Shown: positions 35,705 through 44,448, counted from the stretch's first letter. The stretch: DNA of 64,000 nt from Corynebacterium oculi (GCF_001412105.1 NZ_LKST01000001.1:744001-808000), one strand, 5' to 3'. Made by a program: numbers and translations. Notes: generated from the letters alone by a model not told the origin.

Positions 35705-36804
35705 TGGTCTCGATGCTCACGGTGCCCTCCAGCAGGCGGTGCACCGGGCATTTATCCGCGATGCGCAGCAGACCGGCACGCTGCTCCTCGCTCAGCGCGG
35801 GGTCGAAGTGAATCACCCGGTGCAGGGTGGTAAAAAGCCCTTCCTCCCAACGCCGTTGCTCCAGTTCTACCTCCACGCGGGTGGTGCCTTGATCGAATCC
35901 CTTGCGCCGGGCGTACATGCCCATGGTCATGGAGGTACACGCCACCAGGGAGGCCTTGAGCAGGTCAAAGGGGTTGGGGCCGAGGTCCGCCGCCCCGGCC
36001 ACGGTGGTGGGCTCGTCGGCGAAGATGGTGTGGCGTCCGGCGCGGATCTCCGTGGTGAAGTCCGATCCCGGCGCGGGTGCGGCCACGGCGGCCGTGGCGG
36101 GATGATCGGTGATGTAGCGCCCGGCCCAGGCGGCGATGACGTCGGCGGCGTAGGCGGCCTGTCCGGCACCCACGAGGAGGTGATCTGCCCCGTCGAGGCT
36201 GATGAAGCTCTTGGGCTGGTGGGCGGCGCGGTAGATGGATTGGGCGTTGCCGATGTTAACTACCTCGTCCTCCGGGGAGTGCATGACGAGCAGGGGAACG
36301 CGCAGATCGCGGAGGCGGTCACGCTGCCGCTGCCCGCAGATGTCCTCGATGAAGGTGCGGCCCAGCTCTAAGGTCTTGCCGCCGATGTTTACCGTGGCGT
36401 GGCCTTGTTCCCTGATCGTCTCCACGTCGGCGGCGAAGAGGTCGGCCGCGTGGCCCGGGTCGAAGGGGGGCGGCGATGCTGACCACGGCGCTCAGGCCCT
36501 CGATGTCGGTGGCGGCCGCCAGCGCCGCGGCGCCCCCGAGGGAATGTCCAATAAGCAGGTCGGGGCCGCCCACGTTGTCGCGCATCCACTCTGCGGCCTG
36601 GCGCAGGTCGTGGACGTTGGAGGTGAAGTCCACCTCGGAGAAGTCCAGGCGCAGCACCGTGTATCCCACCTCGGTGAGGCGGCGGGAGATGCGCACGGCC
36701 GCGGGGGATGACGCGGAGCAGGCAAAGCAGTGGGCGAACAGAGCGTAGCCGCGCACCGCGCCCTCGGGGCGGTCGATCACGGCGTGGGCGGTATCAATGC
36801 TCAT
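35682..36804 (-). pseudogene. Alpha/beta hydrolase-OsmC fusion protein, frameshifted
   Basis: The N-terminal half is an alpha/beta hydrolase: HCFACS oxyanion region, nucleophile elbow GHSLGGAAAL near residue 95, later HSPEDEVV and DGADHLL with the Asp and His. The C-terminal half (about 245-370) is an OsmC/Ohr peroxidase-like domain with KASLVACTSMTMGMYA and its Cys, and KCPVHRLLEG with the second Cys. The frame breaks after VSIAAP at the G-run 36465-36470 (six G where five are needed); the repaired reading is FDPGHAADLFAADVETI. A homopolymer indel could be a sequencing error. The start overlaps the upstream TDT gene (TGATG), and the end overlaps the converging carrier by 23 bp. Confidence 0.82.
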
Positions 36805-37721
36805 CACGCTCTTCTTTGTAGCAGATGGCTGGCGGCGCGGGTGACGGCCAGCAGCCAGTGCGCCACGAGGAGGAACAGCAGCGCCAGGCTCACTGCGTAA
36901 AGCCCACCCGTTCCCCCACTGAGCGCGTAGGTTCCGGCACCACAGGTGGCCACCGGAAAGGTAGAGGCCCACCACGTGGGATTGTAGGGAGCCCAGGCGG
37001 GAATGCTGCTCCAGTGCCGCCACGCCGCCCAGCAGGCCAGGGGCACACCCAGGCTCAGCACCACCCAGCCATAGGCGCGCGGCCCGCCCAGGGTGAGCAC
37101 GGCCACCACGGATTGCCCCACGATGCCCAGGGGTATCCAGCAGGTCGCCGCCAAGGGAGCGGGTGGCCCCAGCGGCAGCATGTGGCGATACACCAGGATA
37201 AAGGCGGGAACCGCCCCGGCGACGGCGAGAACGCAAAGCGCCCACCCCACGGCCTTGACTATCGACGCCCCCACGTCCGGCAGCGTCTCCGAGGCCGCCC
37301 ACTGCGCCAGCCCCACGGCGGGCACCACCGGAGACATCACCGGAAACAGCGAAAGGAAGTTTGGTTCCGAGCGCAGCACCGGCCAATACGCGATATTGGC
37401 GCTCACGCAGATCACCGCGCCGATGAGAACCAGGGCCGCGTGGAGCCACCACTGGTGGGTCAACGGGGTCTGGGCGCTGCCCAGGGTGGTAATGGACATG
37501 CCCAGGAGCGCCCACGCCGGCATGGCCACGCGGCGCAGCGGAGGAACGCGGTGACGCGCCCACCCCGCGAGAATGCTGAGGATCAACACGGCGGCCAGGA
37601 TCAACGCGAGGGCGGAGACCACGCCCCAGCCGTGGAGATGGCTGAGGGTGGCCAGCCCCCCGGTGCCGAGCGCGGCGCCGGACCAGGCCGGCCCCCAAGG
37701 GGGAAGCGTTCCTTTTGTCAT
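36804..37721 (-). CDS. TDT family transporter (TehA/SLAC1-like)
   Basis: Membrane protein of 305 residues with about ten hydrophobic helices and short loops. It starts MTKGTLPPWGPAWSGAALGTGG and contains ANIAYWPVLRS, LSLFPVMSPVVPAVGLAQW and APYNPTWWASTFPVATCGAGTY, which are typical of tellurite-resistance/dicarboxylate (TDT) carriers. Substrate is unknown; relatives move tellurite, malate, sulfite or chloride. The ATG at 37721 was preferred over upstream in-frame codons because it opens the first helix. It is the first gene of a two-gene operon with the hydrolase-OsmC fusion. Confidence 0.8.
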   Translation of the reverse strand: MTKGTLPPWGPAWSGAALGTGGLATLSHLHGWGVVSALALILAAVLILSILAGWARHRVPPLRRVAMPAWALLGMSITTLGSAQTPLTHQWWLHAALVLIGAVICVSANIAYWPVLRSEPNFLSLFPVMSPVVPAVGLAQWAASETLPDVGASIVKAVGWALCVLAVAGAVPAFILVYRHMLPLGPPAPLAATCWIPLGIVGQSVVAVLTLGGPRAYGWVVLSLGVPLACWAAWRHWSSIPAWAPYNPTWWASTFPVATCGAGTYALSGGTGGLYAVSLALLFLLVAHWLLAVTRAASHLLQRRA

Positions 37722-37854
37722 AGGCACCCATCCAACGCGATGCCCGGCGGGGGTGCGCAATTATTTTCAATCTCATAATGCAGGATTTGAGCTCTCAATA
37801 TATGGGACAGTATCTTATATCTCACCACTCAGCCGATAGATAAGAGGGCCGCCC
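37722..37854. promoter_or_regulatory. AT-rich divergent promoter region between TDT and MHS carriers
   Basis: 133 bp between two divergent transporter genes. It is much more AT-rich than its surroundings (CAATTATTTTCAATCTCATA, CTCAATATATGGGACAGTAT), so promoters for both genes are expected here. The sequence GATAAGAGG just before 37855 is the probable ribosome binding site of the MHS gene. I see no clear palindromic operator. Confidence 0.4.
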
Positions 37855-39177
37855 ATGACCACTCCCACGCTCACCCGCCGCGACCGGGCCCGCATCATCA
37901 CCGCGTCCACGGTGGGCACCACCATTGAGTTCTACGATTTCTATATCTATGCCACCGCCGCCGTGGCGGTGTTTCCTCATCTCTTCTTCCCCCAGTCGGA
38001 CGATCCCACGATGGGACTTCTCGCCTCCTTCGCCACCTTCGGCCTGGCCTTCTTCGCCCGCCCGCTGGGTTCCATCGTTTTCGGGCACTTCGGGGACGTC
38101 CTCGGCCGCAAGGCCACGCTCGTCTTTGCGTTGCTCACCATGGGCATCGCCACCTTCCTCATCGGCCTGCTGCCCACCTACCAGCAAATCGGCATCGCCG
38201 CCCCCGCGCTGCTGGCCCTCATGCGCTTTTGCCAGGGCCTCGGCTTAGGCGGCGAGTGGTCCGGCGCGGCCCTGCTTGCCACGGAGACCGCCGAGGAAGG
38301 CAAGCGCGCCTGGGCCGCCATGTGGCCACAACTGGGCGCGCCCTTTGGTTTTCTGCTGGCCAATGGCCTCTTCCTGATCCTGGTCACGGCCTTCGATTAC
38401 ACCAACGGGGACATGGATAACGCCTTCATGGTGTGGGGGTGGCGCGTTCCCTTCCTCGCCTCCGCGATCATGGTGGCAGTGGGGCTCTACGTGCGCCTGC
38501 GGCTGGAGGAAACCCCGGTGTTCCAGAAGGCCATCGAGCAGAACAAGCGCGTGGCCTCGCCCCTCAAGGAGGTGTTCCGCACCGCCACGGGGCCGCTGCT
38601 CATCGGCACCTTCGTGATGGTGGGCTGCTACACCCTCTTTTACCTGGTCACCACGTGGATTCTTTCCTATGGCATCGGCAAAGAAGGCCTGAACTTCGCC
38701 TACACGGACTTCCTCAAGCTCCAGCTCGTCTCCATCTTCGCGTTCATCGCCGGGGTGCCGCTGTCCGGTTGGCTGGCGGATAAGGTGGGGCGCAAGCCCA
38801 CCCTGCTGTGGGTCACGGTGGCCATGATCGTGTTCAGCGGCACCTTCTGGTTCTTCCTCAACCAGCAGTCCGCCACCACCGGCAGCGTCCTGGCCTTCCT
38901 CACCCTCGGCATGTTCCTCATGGGGCTCATCTTTGGCCCCATGTCTGCGGTGTTGCCGGAGCTCTTCCCCACCAATGTTCGCTATACCGGCTCCGGCATC
39001 TCCTATAACGTGGCCTCCATCCTGGGCGCGGCGATCGCCCCGTTCATCGCCACCGCCCTGGCGGCCAATCACGGCGTGGCCTACGTGGGCCTGTACCTCG
39101 GCGTGGTCTCCGCGATCTCGCTGGCGGCGATCCTGCTGATGCGCGAGACCCGCGAGGAGGACATGACGGCCATCTAG
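37855..39177 (+). CDS. MHS-family MFS transporter
   Basis: Major facilitator of the metabolite:H+ symporter (MHS) family with 440 residues and 12 helices. The N-terminal STVGTTIEFYDFYIYATAA, the loop 2-3 motif FGHFGDVLGRKATL (about 80), RFCQGLGLGGEWSGAALLATE (about 125) and the loop 8-9 motif SGWLADKVGRKPTL are diagnostic. Relatives carry shikimate, alpha-ketoglutarate, proline/betaine or citrate; the substrate cannot be assigned. Its stop codon overlaps the end of a degraded SRPBCC gene on the other strand. Confidence 0.92.
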   Translation: MTTPTLTRRDRARIITASTVGTTIEFYDFYIYATAAVAVFPHLFFPQSDDPTMGLLASFATFGLAFFARPLGSIVFGHFGDVLGRKATLVFALLTMGIATFLIGLLPTYQQIGIAAPALLALMRFCQGLGLGGEWSGAALLATETAEEGKRAWAAMWPQLGAPFGFLLANGLFLILVTAFDYTNGDMDNAFMVWGWRVPFLASAIMVAVGLYVRLRLEETPVFQKAIEQNKRVASPLKEVFRTATGPLLIGTFVMVGCYTLFYLVTTWILSYGIGKEGLNFAYTDFLKLQLVSIFAFIAGVPLSGWLADKVGRKPTLLWVTVAMIVFSGTFWFFLNQQSATTGSVLAFLTLGMFLMGLIFGPMSAVLPELFPTNVRYTGSGISYNVASILGAAIAPFIATALAANHGVAYVGLYLGVVSAISLAAILLMRETREEDMTAI

Positions 39178-39681
39178 CCCTCAAAGCGCCTGGCGAGGTT
39201 CTCCAGGGTATTCTCCATGCCCTGCCGCAGATGCGCCCGCCTATTCCGCGCACCGGAGTAGTTCTTGCGCCGTCACGATCAAACTCAGCTGCGGCCGGGC
39301 CTTCCGCATGGATTCCACCACGCGGGTACCCCCGGGCGCGTCGGAAAAGGTGTATCGCCAATGGGTTTCCGAGGGGGAATCGGTGAGGAAGCCAAAGCTC
39401 TCACCCGGCACGTCCTCTTCCACCACGCCAGTCATGCCCAGCGATACCATGCACCAATCCGGTTTCCTCTTCCCCGGTGTAATCCAGGTGGTCTTTTTAT
39501 TCTCCGGGCTGATCTCACCCATGTTTTCCATATTTTTTATGTATTCATAGAGATCCTGGCGTGGGGCCGCAATCACCCGGCTCACCTCTATCTCCAGGGC
39601 AGGTTCGCTCCACCCGACCACGATCCGCTGGGCCAAGGCCTTGGCCGAGGTGGGGTTCTTCCCCCATATAAAGGTGCCCAT
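39174..39681 (-). pseudogene. SRPBCC (START-like) protein, multiply frameshifted
   Basis: Relic of a ligand-binding SRPBCC protein. The longest frame (from 39681 to 39241) holds LEIEVSRVIAAPRQDLYEYI, MGEISPENKKTTWITPG, ESFGFLTDSPSETHWRYTF and PGGTRVVESMRKARPQLSL. The family core GNRIGAWYRWA appears only in another frame in the middle, and the C-terminus (YSGARNRRAHLRQGMENTL to RRFEG-stop at 39174) in a third. At least three indels are therefore needed. No single open frame covers the domain. It is followed immediately by DJ-1-like fragments on the same strand. Confidence 0.7.
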
Positions 39682-39935
39682 CCACCATCACGCGGGAGGA
39701 AACATAATCCGCTCCCAAGCGCTTGAGCGCTTCTCCCAGCCCCGGAAGCTTTTAGTTCCTCCACCGATTCGCTCCCACCGGCATACCACGAGCTTCGCCG
39801 CCCGGCGCCGCCTCATGCACCTCCCACCCCGCTCCTGCAAAGATGTGCCGCGGCGTCAGGAAATACTCTTCCCCAGCACCACCATCAAGACCTTCATCAT
39901 CGTCCTTTTCTTCTTCTGTGCGTCAGGGTGAACTG
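39620..39935 (-). pseudogene. DJ-1/PfpI-like protein remnants
   Basis: About 300 bp with no intact gene. Read on the minus strand, short frames give MKVLMVVLGKSIS, EEYFLTPRHIFAGAGWEVHEAAPGG, LGEALKRLGADYVSSRVMVDGHLYMG and GKNPTSAKALAQRIV. The latter two strongly resemble the C-terminal part of DJ-1/PfpI proteins (VVDGNLITGxNPASA pattern). A G-run of five near 39664 accounts for one frame change, and the middle of the protein with the catalytic Cys seems deleted. This is a decayed gene; confidence in the N-terminal part is lower. Confidence 0.5.
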
Positions 39936-41177
39936 CACGGCCTCTATCATGCCAAGGTCAAGTAGGGCCCGCCGCAGCGCAAACTGGTACCGCCACAACC
40001 GGCGAAACACCGGGTCAAATCCCGCGGCCGCCGCCTCGCGGGAGTGCCCCTCGAAGCACTCCGATTGCATTTTCAGCGCCAGGCCGTAGTGCTCGGCAAA
40101 GTGCCGCTGCCCCACCACCCGCAGCCCGGTGGCCTGGTCGCTGAGCCGGTGTACCTCTTCCACCGTGGGGTACTCCAGCCCCGGCCAGATATAGGCGCGC
40201 AGGGCATCGAGGCTGCGCTGAGCAGCGGCCGAAAAGTCAGGGGTGGCCACCAGGGTCTGCATCGCGCAGTATCCCCCCGGGCGCAGCGAGCGATCCAGGC
40301 TGGCCATGAATTCCGTGCGCTGGCCTGGCTCCAAAAGTTCCAGGTATTCCACGCTCACCACCGCCTCGGCGGCGGGCCGCACGCCCCCTTGCGCGATGGG
40401 TTGGGGCATCGTCACCGTGCGCGCCGTGGTGACCCCCGCCAGGGTGAGTCGTTCCTCCATGATCCCGGCGTGCGCGCCGTCGGCGGTCACCGCGCTGGGG
40501 CGTGCGCCCCGCTCCTCGGCGGCCAGGGCGATGGCTCCCCCCGTGGCGGGGTATTCCAGCAGATCGGTGCCGCGCCGAACCTCGGCGGCGTCGAGAAGCG
40601 CCCGGATCACCCCGGCCTGCGCGGTGCCCAGGTCGGCGCGCTCCACGGCCACGGGCGGAGCCACGCGAGTGATGTCCACAAAGTGCGTGGCTGGCTCGGT
40701 GCCGTGCCCGGCCCCGGGGACGAGGCTGGGCACGGACTCGCGCACGGTGGTGGGCACGCCGGATTCAAAGAGTCCTCCCATGAGGCTCATGCCGTCGGCC
40801 GAGGAGAACTCCACGAGGTCTGCGGGCAGGGCCCCGCCGTCGTAGGTGCGGGGGGAAACCTCGCCGCGAGGGGGTTTGTAGCCCACGCGCAGCAGCGCGG
40901 TGAGCACCTCGTGCAGATCGGGGGCGTGCCATTCCCCGGCCATGTAGGATTCCGCCAGCCCCAGCCAGCCGGAGGCGGCGATACGGTAGAAAAGTTCATC
41001 GCGCTCCACCACCAGGTCGGGGCGCTCGGAGTCCAAATCCAGCTCCGCCTCGGCGCAGGCGCGTGCGAACTCCGCCTCGGCGCGGCGGGCGCGCCTGCGC
41101 AGCCGCCAGTCCCGGGGCACGGCGCGCAGCCCGGGCCAGGCGTGGACGTCGATGGCGGTACGCTGCTGGTCTGTCAT
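39897..41177 (-). CDS. Cyclopropane-fatty-acyl-phospholipid synthase-like methyltransferase
   Basis: 426 residues in the arrangement of CFA synthase-related SAM methyltransferases: an N-terminal helical region (RRRARRAEAEFARACAEAEL, SGWLGLAESYMAGEW, about 20-90), then a Rossmann domain and a C-terminal part (LALKMQSECFEGHSREAAAAGFDPVFRRLWRYQFA) that is typical of these enzymes. The SAM motif I is unusual, LLEYPATGGAIALAAE, where the family has E-x-G-x-G-x-G. Its activity is therefore uncertain. The ATG at 41177 has GGAGG upstream; the frame is open a little further up without family sequence. Confidence 0.72.
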   Translation of the reverse strand: MTDQQRTAIDVHAWPGLRAVPRDWRLRRRARRAEAEFARACAEAELDLDSERPDLVVERDELFYRIAASGWLGLAESYMAGEWHAPDLHEVLTALLRVGYKPPRGEVSPRTYDGGALPADLVEFSSADGMSLMGGLFESGVPTTVRESVPSLVPGAGHGTEPATHFVDITRVAPPVAVERADLGTAQAGVIRALLDAAEVRRGTDLLEYPATGGAIALAAEERGARPSAVTADGAHAGIMEERLTLAGVTTARTVTMPQPIAQGGVRPAAEAVVSVEYLELLEPGQRTEFMASLDRSLRPGGYCAMQTLVATPDFSAAAQRSLDALRAYIWPGLEYPTVEEVHRLSDQATGLRVVGQRHFAEHYGLALKMQSECFEGHSREAAAAGFDPVFRRLWRYQFALRRALLDLGMIEAVQFTLTHRRRKGR

Positions 41178-41191
41178 TGTGCCTCCATGCC

Positions 41192-41299
41192 CCTCGGTGC
41201 CGCCATCACTACCGAGGCTCAACGATACCTAGACATCACACCGACCACACCACCGCGCACTAAAACAGACATCGCCGCGCGCGGGGTTCTGTGTTTTAG
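41192..41299. promoter_or_regulatory. Inverted repeats in the divergent cfa-like/ndh intergenic region
   Basis: The 250 bp between 41178 and 41427 has no gene. Two inverted repeats stand out: CCTCGGT (41192-41198) with ACCGAGG (41211-41217), in the 5' leader of the methyltransferase; and CTAAAACAGA (41260-41269) with TTCTGTGTTTTAG (41287-41299) around a GC-rich centre. The second could be an operator for ndh or a terminator-like hairpin. The rest shows nothing distinctive. Confidence 0.4.
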
Positions 41300-41427
41300 C
41301 CCGAATGGGTGGATTCCTGTGGCCCCTGCCCTGCCAAAGGTGAGCCAGGCGACTATCATCATCAGCACCGAATCAACACCGAGCCTGCACTGCGCGGACA
41401 ACGTAGAGTTATAGGAGCACAAAGCCC

Positions 41428-42834
41428 ATGTCATCCCCCAAGAAAGCCTATCGTCCCGCCGGTGGCCGCCATCACGTCGTGGTCATCGGCTCTGGCTTTG
41501 GTGGCCTCTTTGCCACCAAGGATCTCAAGGACGCCGACGTTGACGTCACCCTCATCGACCGCGGCAATCACCACCTCTTCCAGCCGCTGCTCTACCAGGT
41601 GGCCACGGGCATCCTTTCTTCCGGGGAGATCGCCCCCTCCACCCGCCAGATCCTGGCCGGGCAGGAAAACGCCTCCGTGGTCAAGGGCGAGGTCACCGAC
41701 ATTGATATTGAGACCAAGACCGTGACCACCCACCTGGGCAATTACGAGCGCAGCTACGAGTATGATTCCCTCATCATCGCCGCCGGTGCCGGGCAGTCTT
41801 ACTTTGGCAACGATCACTTTGCCCAGTACGCCCCCGGCATGAAGACGCTTGATGACGCCCTGGAGATCCGCGCCCGGATCATCGGCGCCTTCGAGCGCGC
41901 CGAGTTGACCACCGATCCCGCCGAGCGCGAGCGCCTGCTGACCTTCGTGATCGTCGGCGCCGGCCCCACCGGCGTGGAGTTGGCCGGCCAGCTCGCGGAG
42001 ATGGCGCACCGCACCCTCTCCGGGGAGTACCGCAACTTCTCCACCGTTTCCGCCAAGATTTTGCTTCTCGACGGCGCGCCCCAGGTTCTCCCTCCCTTCG
42101 GCAAGCGCCTGGGCCGCAAGGCGCAGCGTCAGCTGGAAAAGCTCGGCGTGGAGGTCAAGCTCGGCGCGATGGTCACCAACGTGGACGAGACCTCCGTGAC
42201 CTACAAGGCCGGGGAGGAAGAACACACCATCGAGAGCTACACCAAGATCTGGTCGGCCGGCGTGGCGGCCTCCCCGCTGGGCAAGCTCGTGGCGGACCAG
42301 GCGGGCGTGGAGGTGGATCGCGCCGGGCGCGTGCAGGTCAACCCCGATCTCACCGTGGGCGAGCACAAGGAGGTCTTTGTCATCGGTGACATGATGGGGC
42401 TGAACCGCCTGCCGGGCGTGGCGCAGACCGCCATCCAGACCGGCCAGTACGTGGCGGAGCAGATCGCCGCGGAGACCGAGGGCGAGCAAAAGCCGGAGGA
42501 TCGCGCGCCGTTTGAGTACTTTGACAAAGGCTCGATGGCCACCATCTCCCGCTTCTCCGCCGTGGTGAAGATGGGCAAGGTGGAGGTCACCGGATTCATC
42601 GGCTGGGTGCTGTGGCTGGCCGTCCACGTGATGTACCTGGTGGGCTTCCGCAATCGCCTGGTGGCGGCCTTCGCCTGGGGTCTCAACGCCCTCTCCCGTA
42701 AGCGCTGGAACCTGGCCACCACGCGCCAGCAGCTCCACGGCCGCAACGGCCTGAACAAGCTCAACGGCCTGGTGGGCTCGGACGCGGACTTCCCCATCGA
42801 GGTGAAGGACACCCGCCGCTTCGGGGAGAAGTAA
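41428..42834 (+). CDS. ndh: Type II NADH dehydrogenase
   Basis: Single-subunit NADH:menaquinone oxidoreductase with 468 residues, membrane-associated and non-proton-pumping. The FAD-binding GSGFGGLFATKDL (about 21) and NADH-binding VIVGAGPTGVELAGQLAE (about 172) Rossmann motifs are present, with the quinone-site AQTAIQTGQYVA near 333 and FVIGDMMG before it. The C-terminal region has an amphipathic/hydrophobic helix (FIGWVLWLAVHVMYLVGFRNRL) for membrane attachment. AGGAGCAC precedes the ATG. In corynebacteria, which lack complex I, Ndh is the main NADH oxidase of the respiratory chain. Confidence 0.95.
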   Translation: MSSPKKAYRPAGGRHHVVVIGSGFGGLFATKDLKDADVDVTLIDRGNHHLFQPLLYQVATGILSSGEIAPSTRQILAGQENASVVKGEVTDIDIETKTVTTHLGNYERSYEYDSLIIAAGAGQSYFGNDHFAQYAPGMKTLDDALEIRARIIGAFERAELTTDPAERERLLTFVIVGAGPTGVELAGQLAEMAHRTLSGEYRNFSTVSAKILLLDGAPQVLPPFGKRLGRKAQRQLEKLGVEVKLGAMVTNVDETSVTYKAGEEEHTIESYTKIWSAGVAASPLGKLVADQAGVEVDRAGRVQVNPDLTVGEHKEVFVIGDMMGLNRLPGVAQTAIQTGQYVAEQIAAETEGEQKPEDRAPFEYFDKGSMATISRFSAVVKMGKVEVTGFIGWVLWLAVHVMYLVGFRNRLVAAFAWGLNALSRKRWNLATTRQQLHGRNGLNKLNGLVGSDADFPIEVKDTRRFGEK

Positions 42835-42863
42835 GGCACCATCCCTTCTGCTAGTCTGGCGGC

Positions 42864-42942
42864 AGGCAACGGGGTGCGCGATAGCGCTGAGATCATACCC
42901 GTGGAACCTGCTCTAGTTCGGACTAGCGAAGGGATTTGTCCT
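42864..42942 (+). ncRNA. TPP (thi-box) riboswitch
   Basis: All conserved TPP aptamer segments are in order: ACGGGGTGC (42869-42877), CTGAGATCATACCC (42887-42900), GGAACCTG (42903-42910), a CTAGT/ACTAG hairpin (42913-42926) and GCGAAGGGA (42926-42934). P1 can form between AGGCAA (42864-42869) and TTGTCCT (42936-42942). The GAAGGGA element is also the only Shine-Dalgarno-like sequence before the GTG at 42946, so TPP binding should hide the ribosome site. Upstream, CCCTTCTGCTAGTC (42843-42856) can pair with GACTAGCGAAGGG, a possible competing fold. Confidence 0.95.
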
Positions 42943-42945
42943 ATC

Positions 42946-44448
42946 GTGATACCTCGCGTATTAACCATCGCCGGAACCGACCCCACCGGGGGCGCCGGTA
43001 TCCAGGCGGACATCAAGGCCATCTCTGAGGCCGGAGGTTTCCCACTCTCCGTGGTCACCTCCCTGGTGGCCCAAAACACCCACGGGGTGCGCTCCATTCA
43101 CACCCCGCCGCAGGATTTTCTGCTCGCCCAACTAGACGCCGTGTTCGAGGACGTCCAGGTGGATGCCCTCAAGATCGGGATGCTGGGCGGGGCGCAGACG
43201 ATCACCACCGTGGCCGAGTACCTGCGCGATCACCCAGTAGCCCCCGTCGTGCTCGACCCGGTCATGGTGGCCACCAGCGGGGATCTCCTCCTGGACCGTG
43301 AGGCGGAGGCCGCCCTGAGCGAACTATGCGCGCAGGCGGACATCATCACCCCCAACCTAAGCGAGTTGGCGGTTCTCGCGCAGGCCTCTCCTGCGCGCAC
43401 CCTGGAGGAAGCCATCGACCAGGCCCTCCCACTCGCCCGGCGCTGGGGCACCGGCGTGGTGGTCAAGGGAGGACACCTCAGCGGCAGCGCGGATAACGCC
43501 CTGGTCTCCCCCGAAGGCGCCGTCCACCGCGTGCCCTGCCCCCGGATCGACACCCCGCATACCCACGGCACCGGCTGTTCGCTTTCTTCCAGCCTGGCCA
43601 CCCGCCTGGTGCTCGACGCCTCCCCCGCCGAGGCCCTGGCCTGGTCCACCCGCTGGCTGGCCGAGGCCATTCGGCACGGCGGCGATCTCCACGTGGGCGG
43701 CGGAAACGGGCCGGTGGATCATTCTCACCGCAGCCGCCGCCTCAGCGCCCAGGCCTCCACCGCGCCGTGGCCGCTGCCCACTGAGTTTGCGCCGCAGCCC
43801 AACCCCGATGATTCCTGGGCCGCAGGACCCTGGACGCGCGCGCTCTGGGAACTCGCACAAACGCCTCTGGGGGAAACCTACGCGCTGGACTTCATTCAGC
43901 AGCTAGGCCAGGGCAGCCTGGATCGAGGGGACTTCCTCTTTTACCTCGCCCAGGACTCCCACTACCTGCTGGCGTATTCCCGCTGCCTGGCGCGGGTGGC
44001 CTCACGCTGCGATCTCCCGGAGCACGCCACGCAGTGGGCGCACGATGCCGCCGCCTGCCTCGAAGAGGAGGCCCAGCTGCATCGCTCGGAACTGGGTGCC
44101 CTCACCGGGGAGGTCTCCCCCATCACGCTGTCCTATACCGCCTTCCTCGCCGCCACCGCGGACTCCGGGAGTTACGCGGAGGCCGCGGCCGCGGTCTTGC
44201 CCTGCTACTGGCTCTACGCCCACATCGGCCTCTATCTCACAGACGAGGTCACCCCGGATCACCCCTACGCTCCGTGGCTGAGCACCTACGGGGACGCGGA
44301 TTTCCTCGCGGGCACGCGGCAGGCCATCGCCAGGGTGGAACACGCCCTGGAGCAGGCCTCCCCTGCCGAGCGGCTGCGCGCGGCGCGGGCCTTCGTGGCG
44401 GCCTGTTACTTTGAGCGAGATTTCTTCGCGCAGGCCTCGCGGCGCTGA
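42946..44448 (+). CDS. thiD: Hydroxymethylpyrimidine (phosphate) kinase fused to TenA domain (ThiD-TenA)
   Basis: Bifunctional thiamine gene of 500 residues. Residues 1-260 are ThiD: TIAGTDPTGGAGIQADIKA, VLDPVMVATSGD, TPNLSELAVLA and the anion hole THGTGCSLSSSLA. From about residue 290 a TenA/thiaminase II domain follows, with the Cys region LPCYWLYAHIG (about 427) and the Glu in CYFERDFF near the end. ThiD phosphorylates HMP(-P); TenA salvages degraded pyrimidine. The GTG at 42946 was chosen because an in-frame GTG at 42874 lies inside the riboswitch. Expression should fall when TPP is abundant. Confidence 0.92.
   Translation: MIPRVLTIAGTDPTGGAGIQADIKAISEAGGFPLSVVTSLVAQNTHGVRSIHTPPQDFLLAQLDAVFEDVQVDALKIGMLGGAQTITTVAEYLRDHPVAPVVLDPVMVATSGDLLLDREAEAALSELCAQADIITPNLSELAVLAQASPARTLEEAIDQALPLARRWGTGVVVKGGHLSGSADNALVSPEGAVHRVPCPRIDTPHTHGTGCSLSSSLATRLVLDASPAEALAWSTRWLAEAIRHGGDLHVGGGNGPVDHSHRSRRLSAQASTAPWPLPTEFAPQPNPDDSWAAGPWTRALWELAQTPLGETYALDFIQQLGQGSLDRGDFLFYLAQDSHYLLAYSRCLARVASRCDLPEHATQWAHDAAACLEEEAQLHRSELGALTGEVSPITLSYTAFLAATADSGSYAEAAAAVLPCYWLYAHIGLYLTDEVTPDHPYAPWLSTYGDADFLAGTRQAIARVEHALEQASPAERLRAARAFVAACYFERDFFAQASRR

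Noticed and set aside
42874-42945. Upstream GTG start for ThiD-TenA at 42874
   Set aside because: It falls inside the TPP aptamer, adds 24 residues without family similarity, and has no ribosome binding site.
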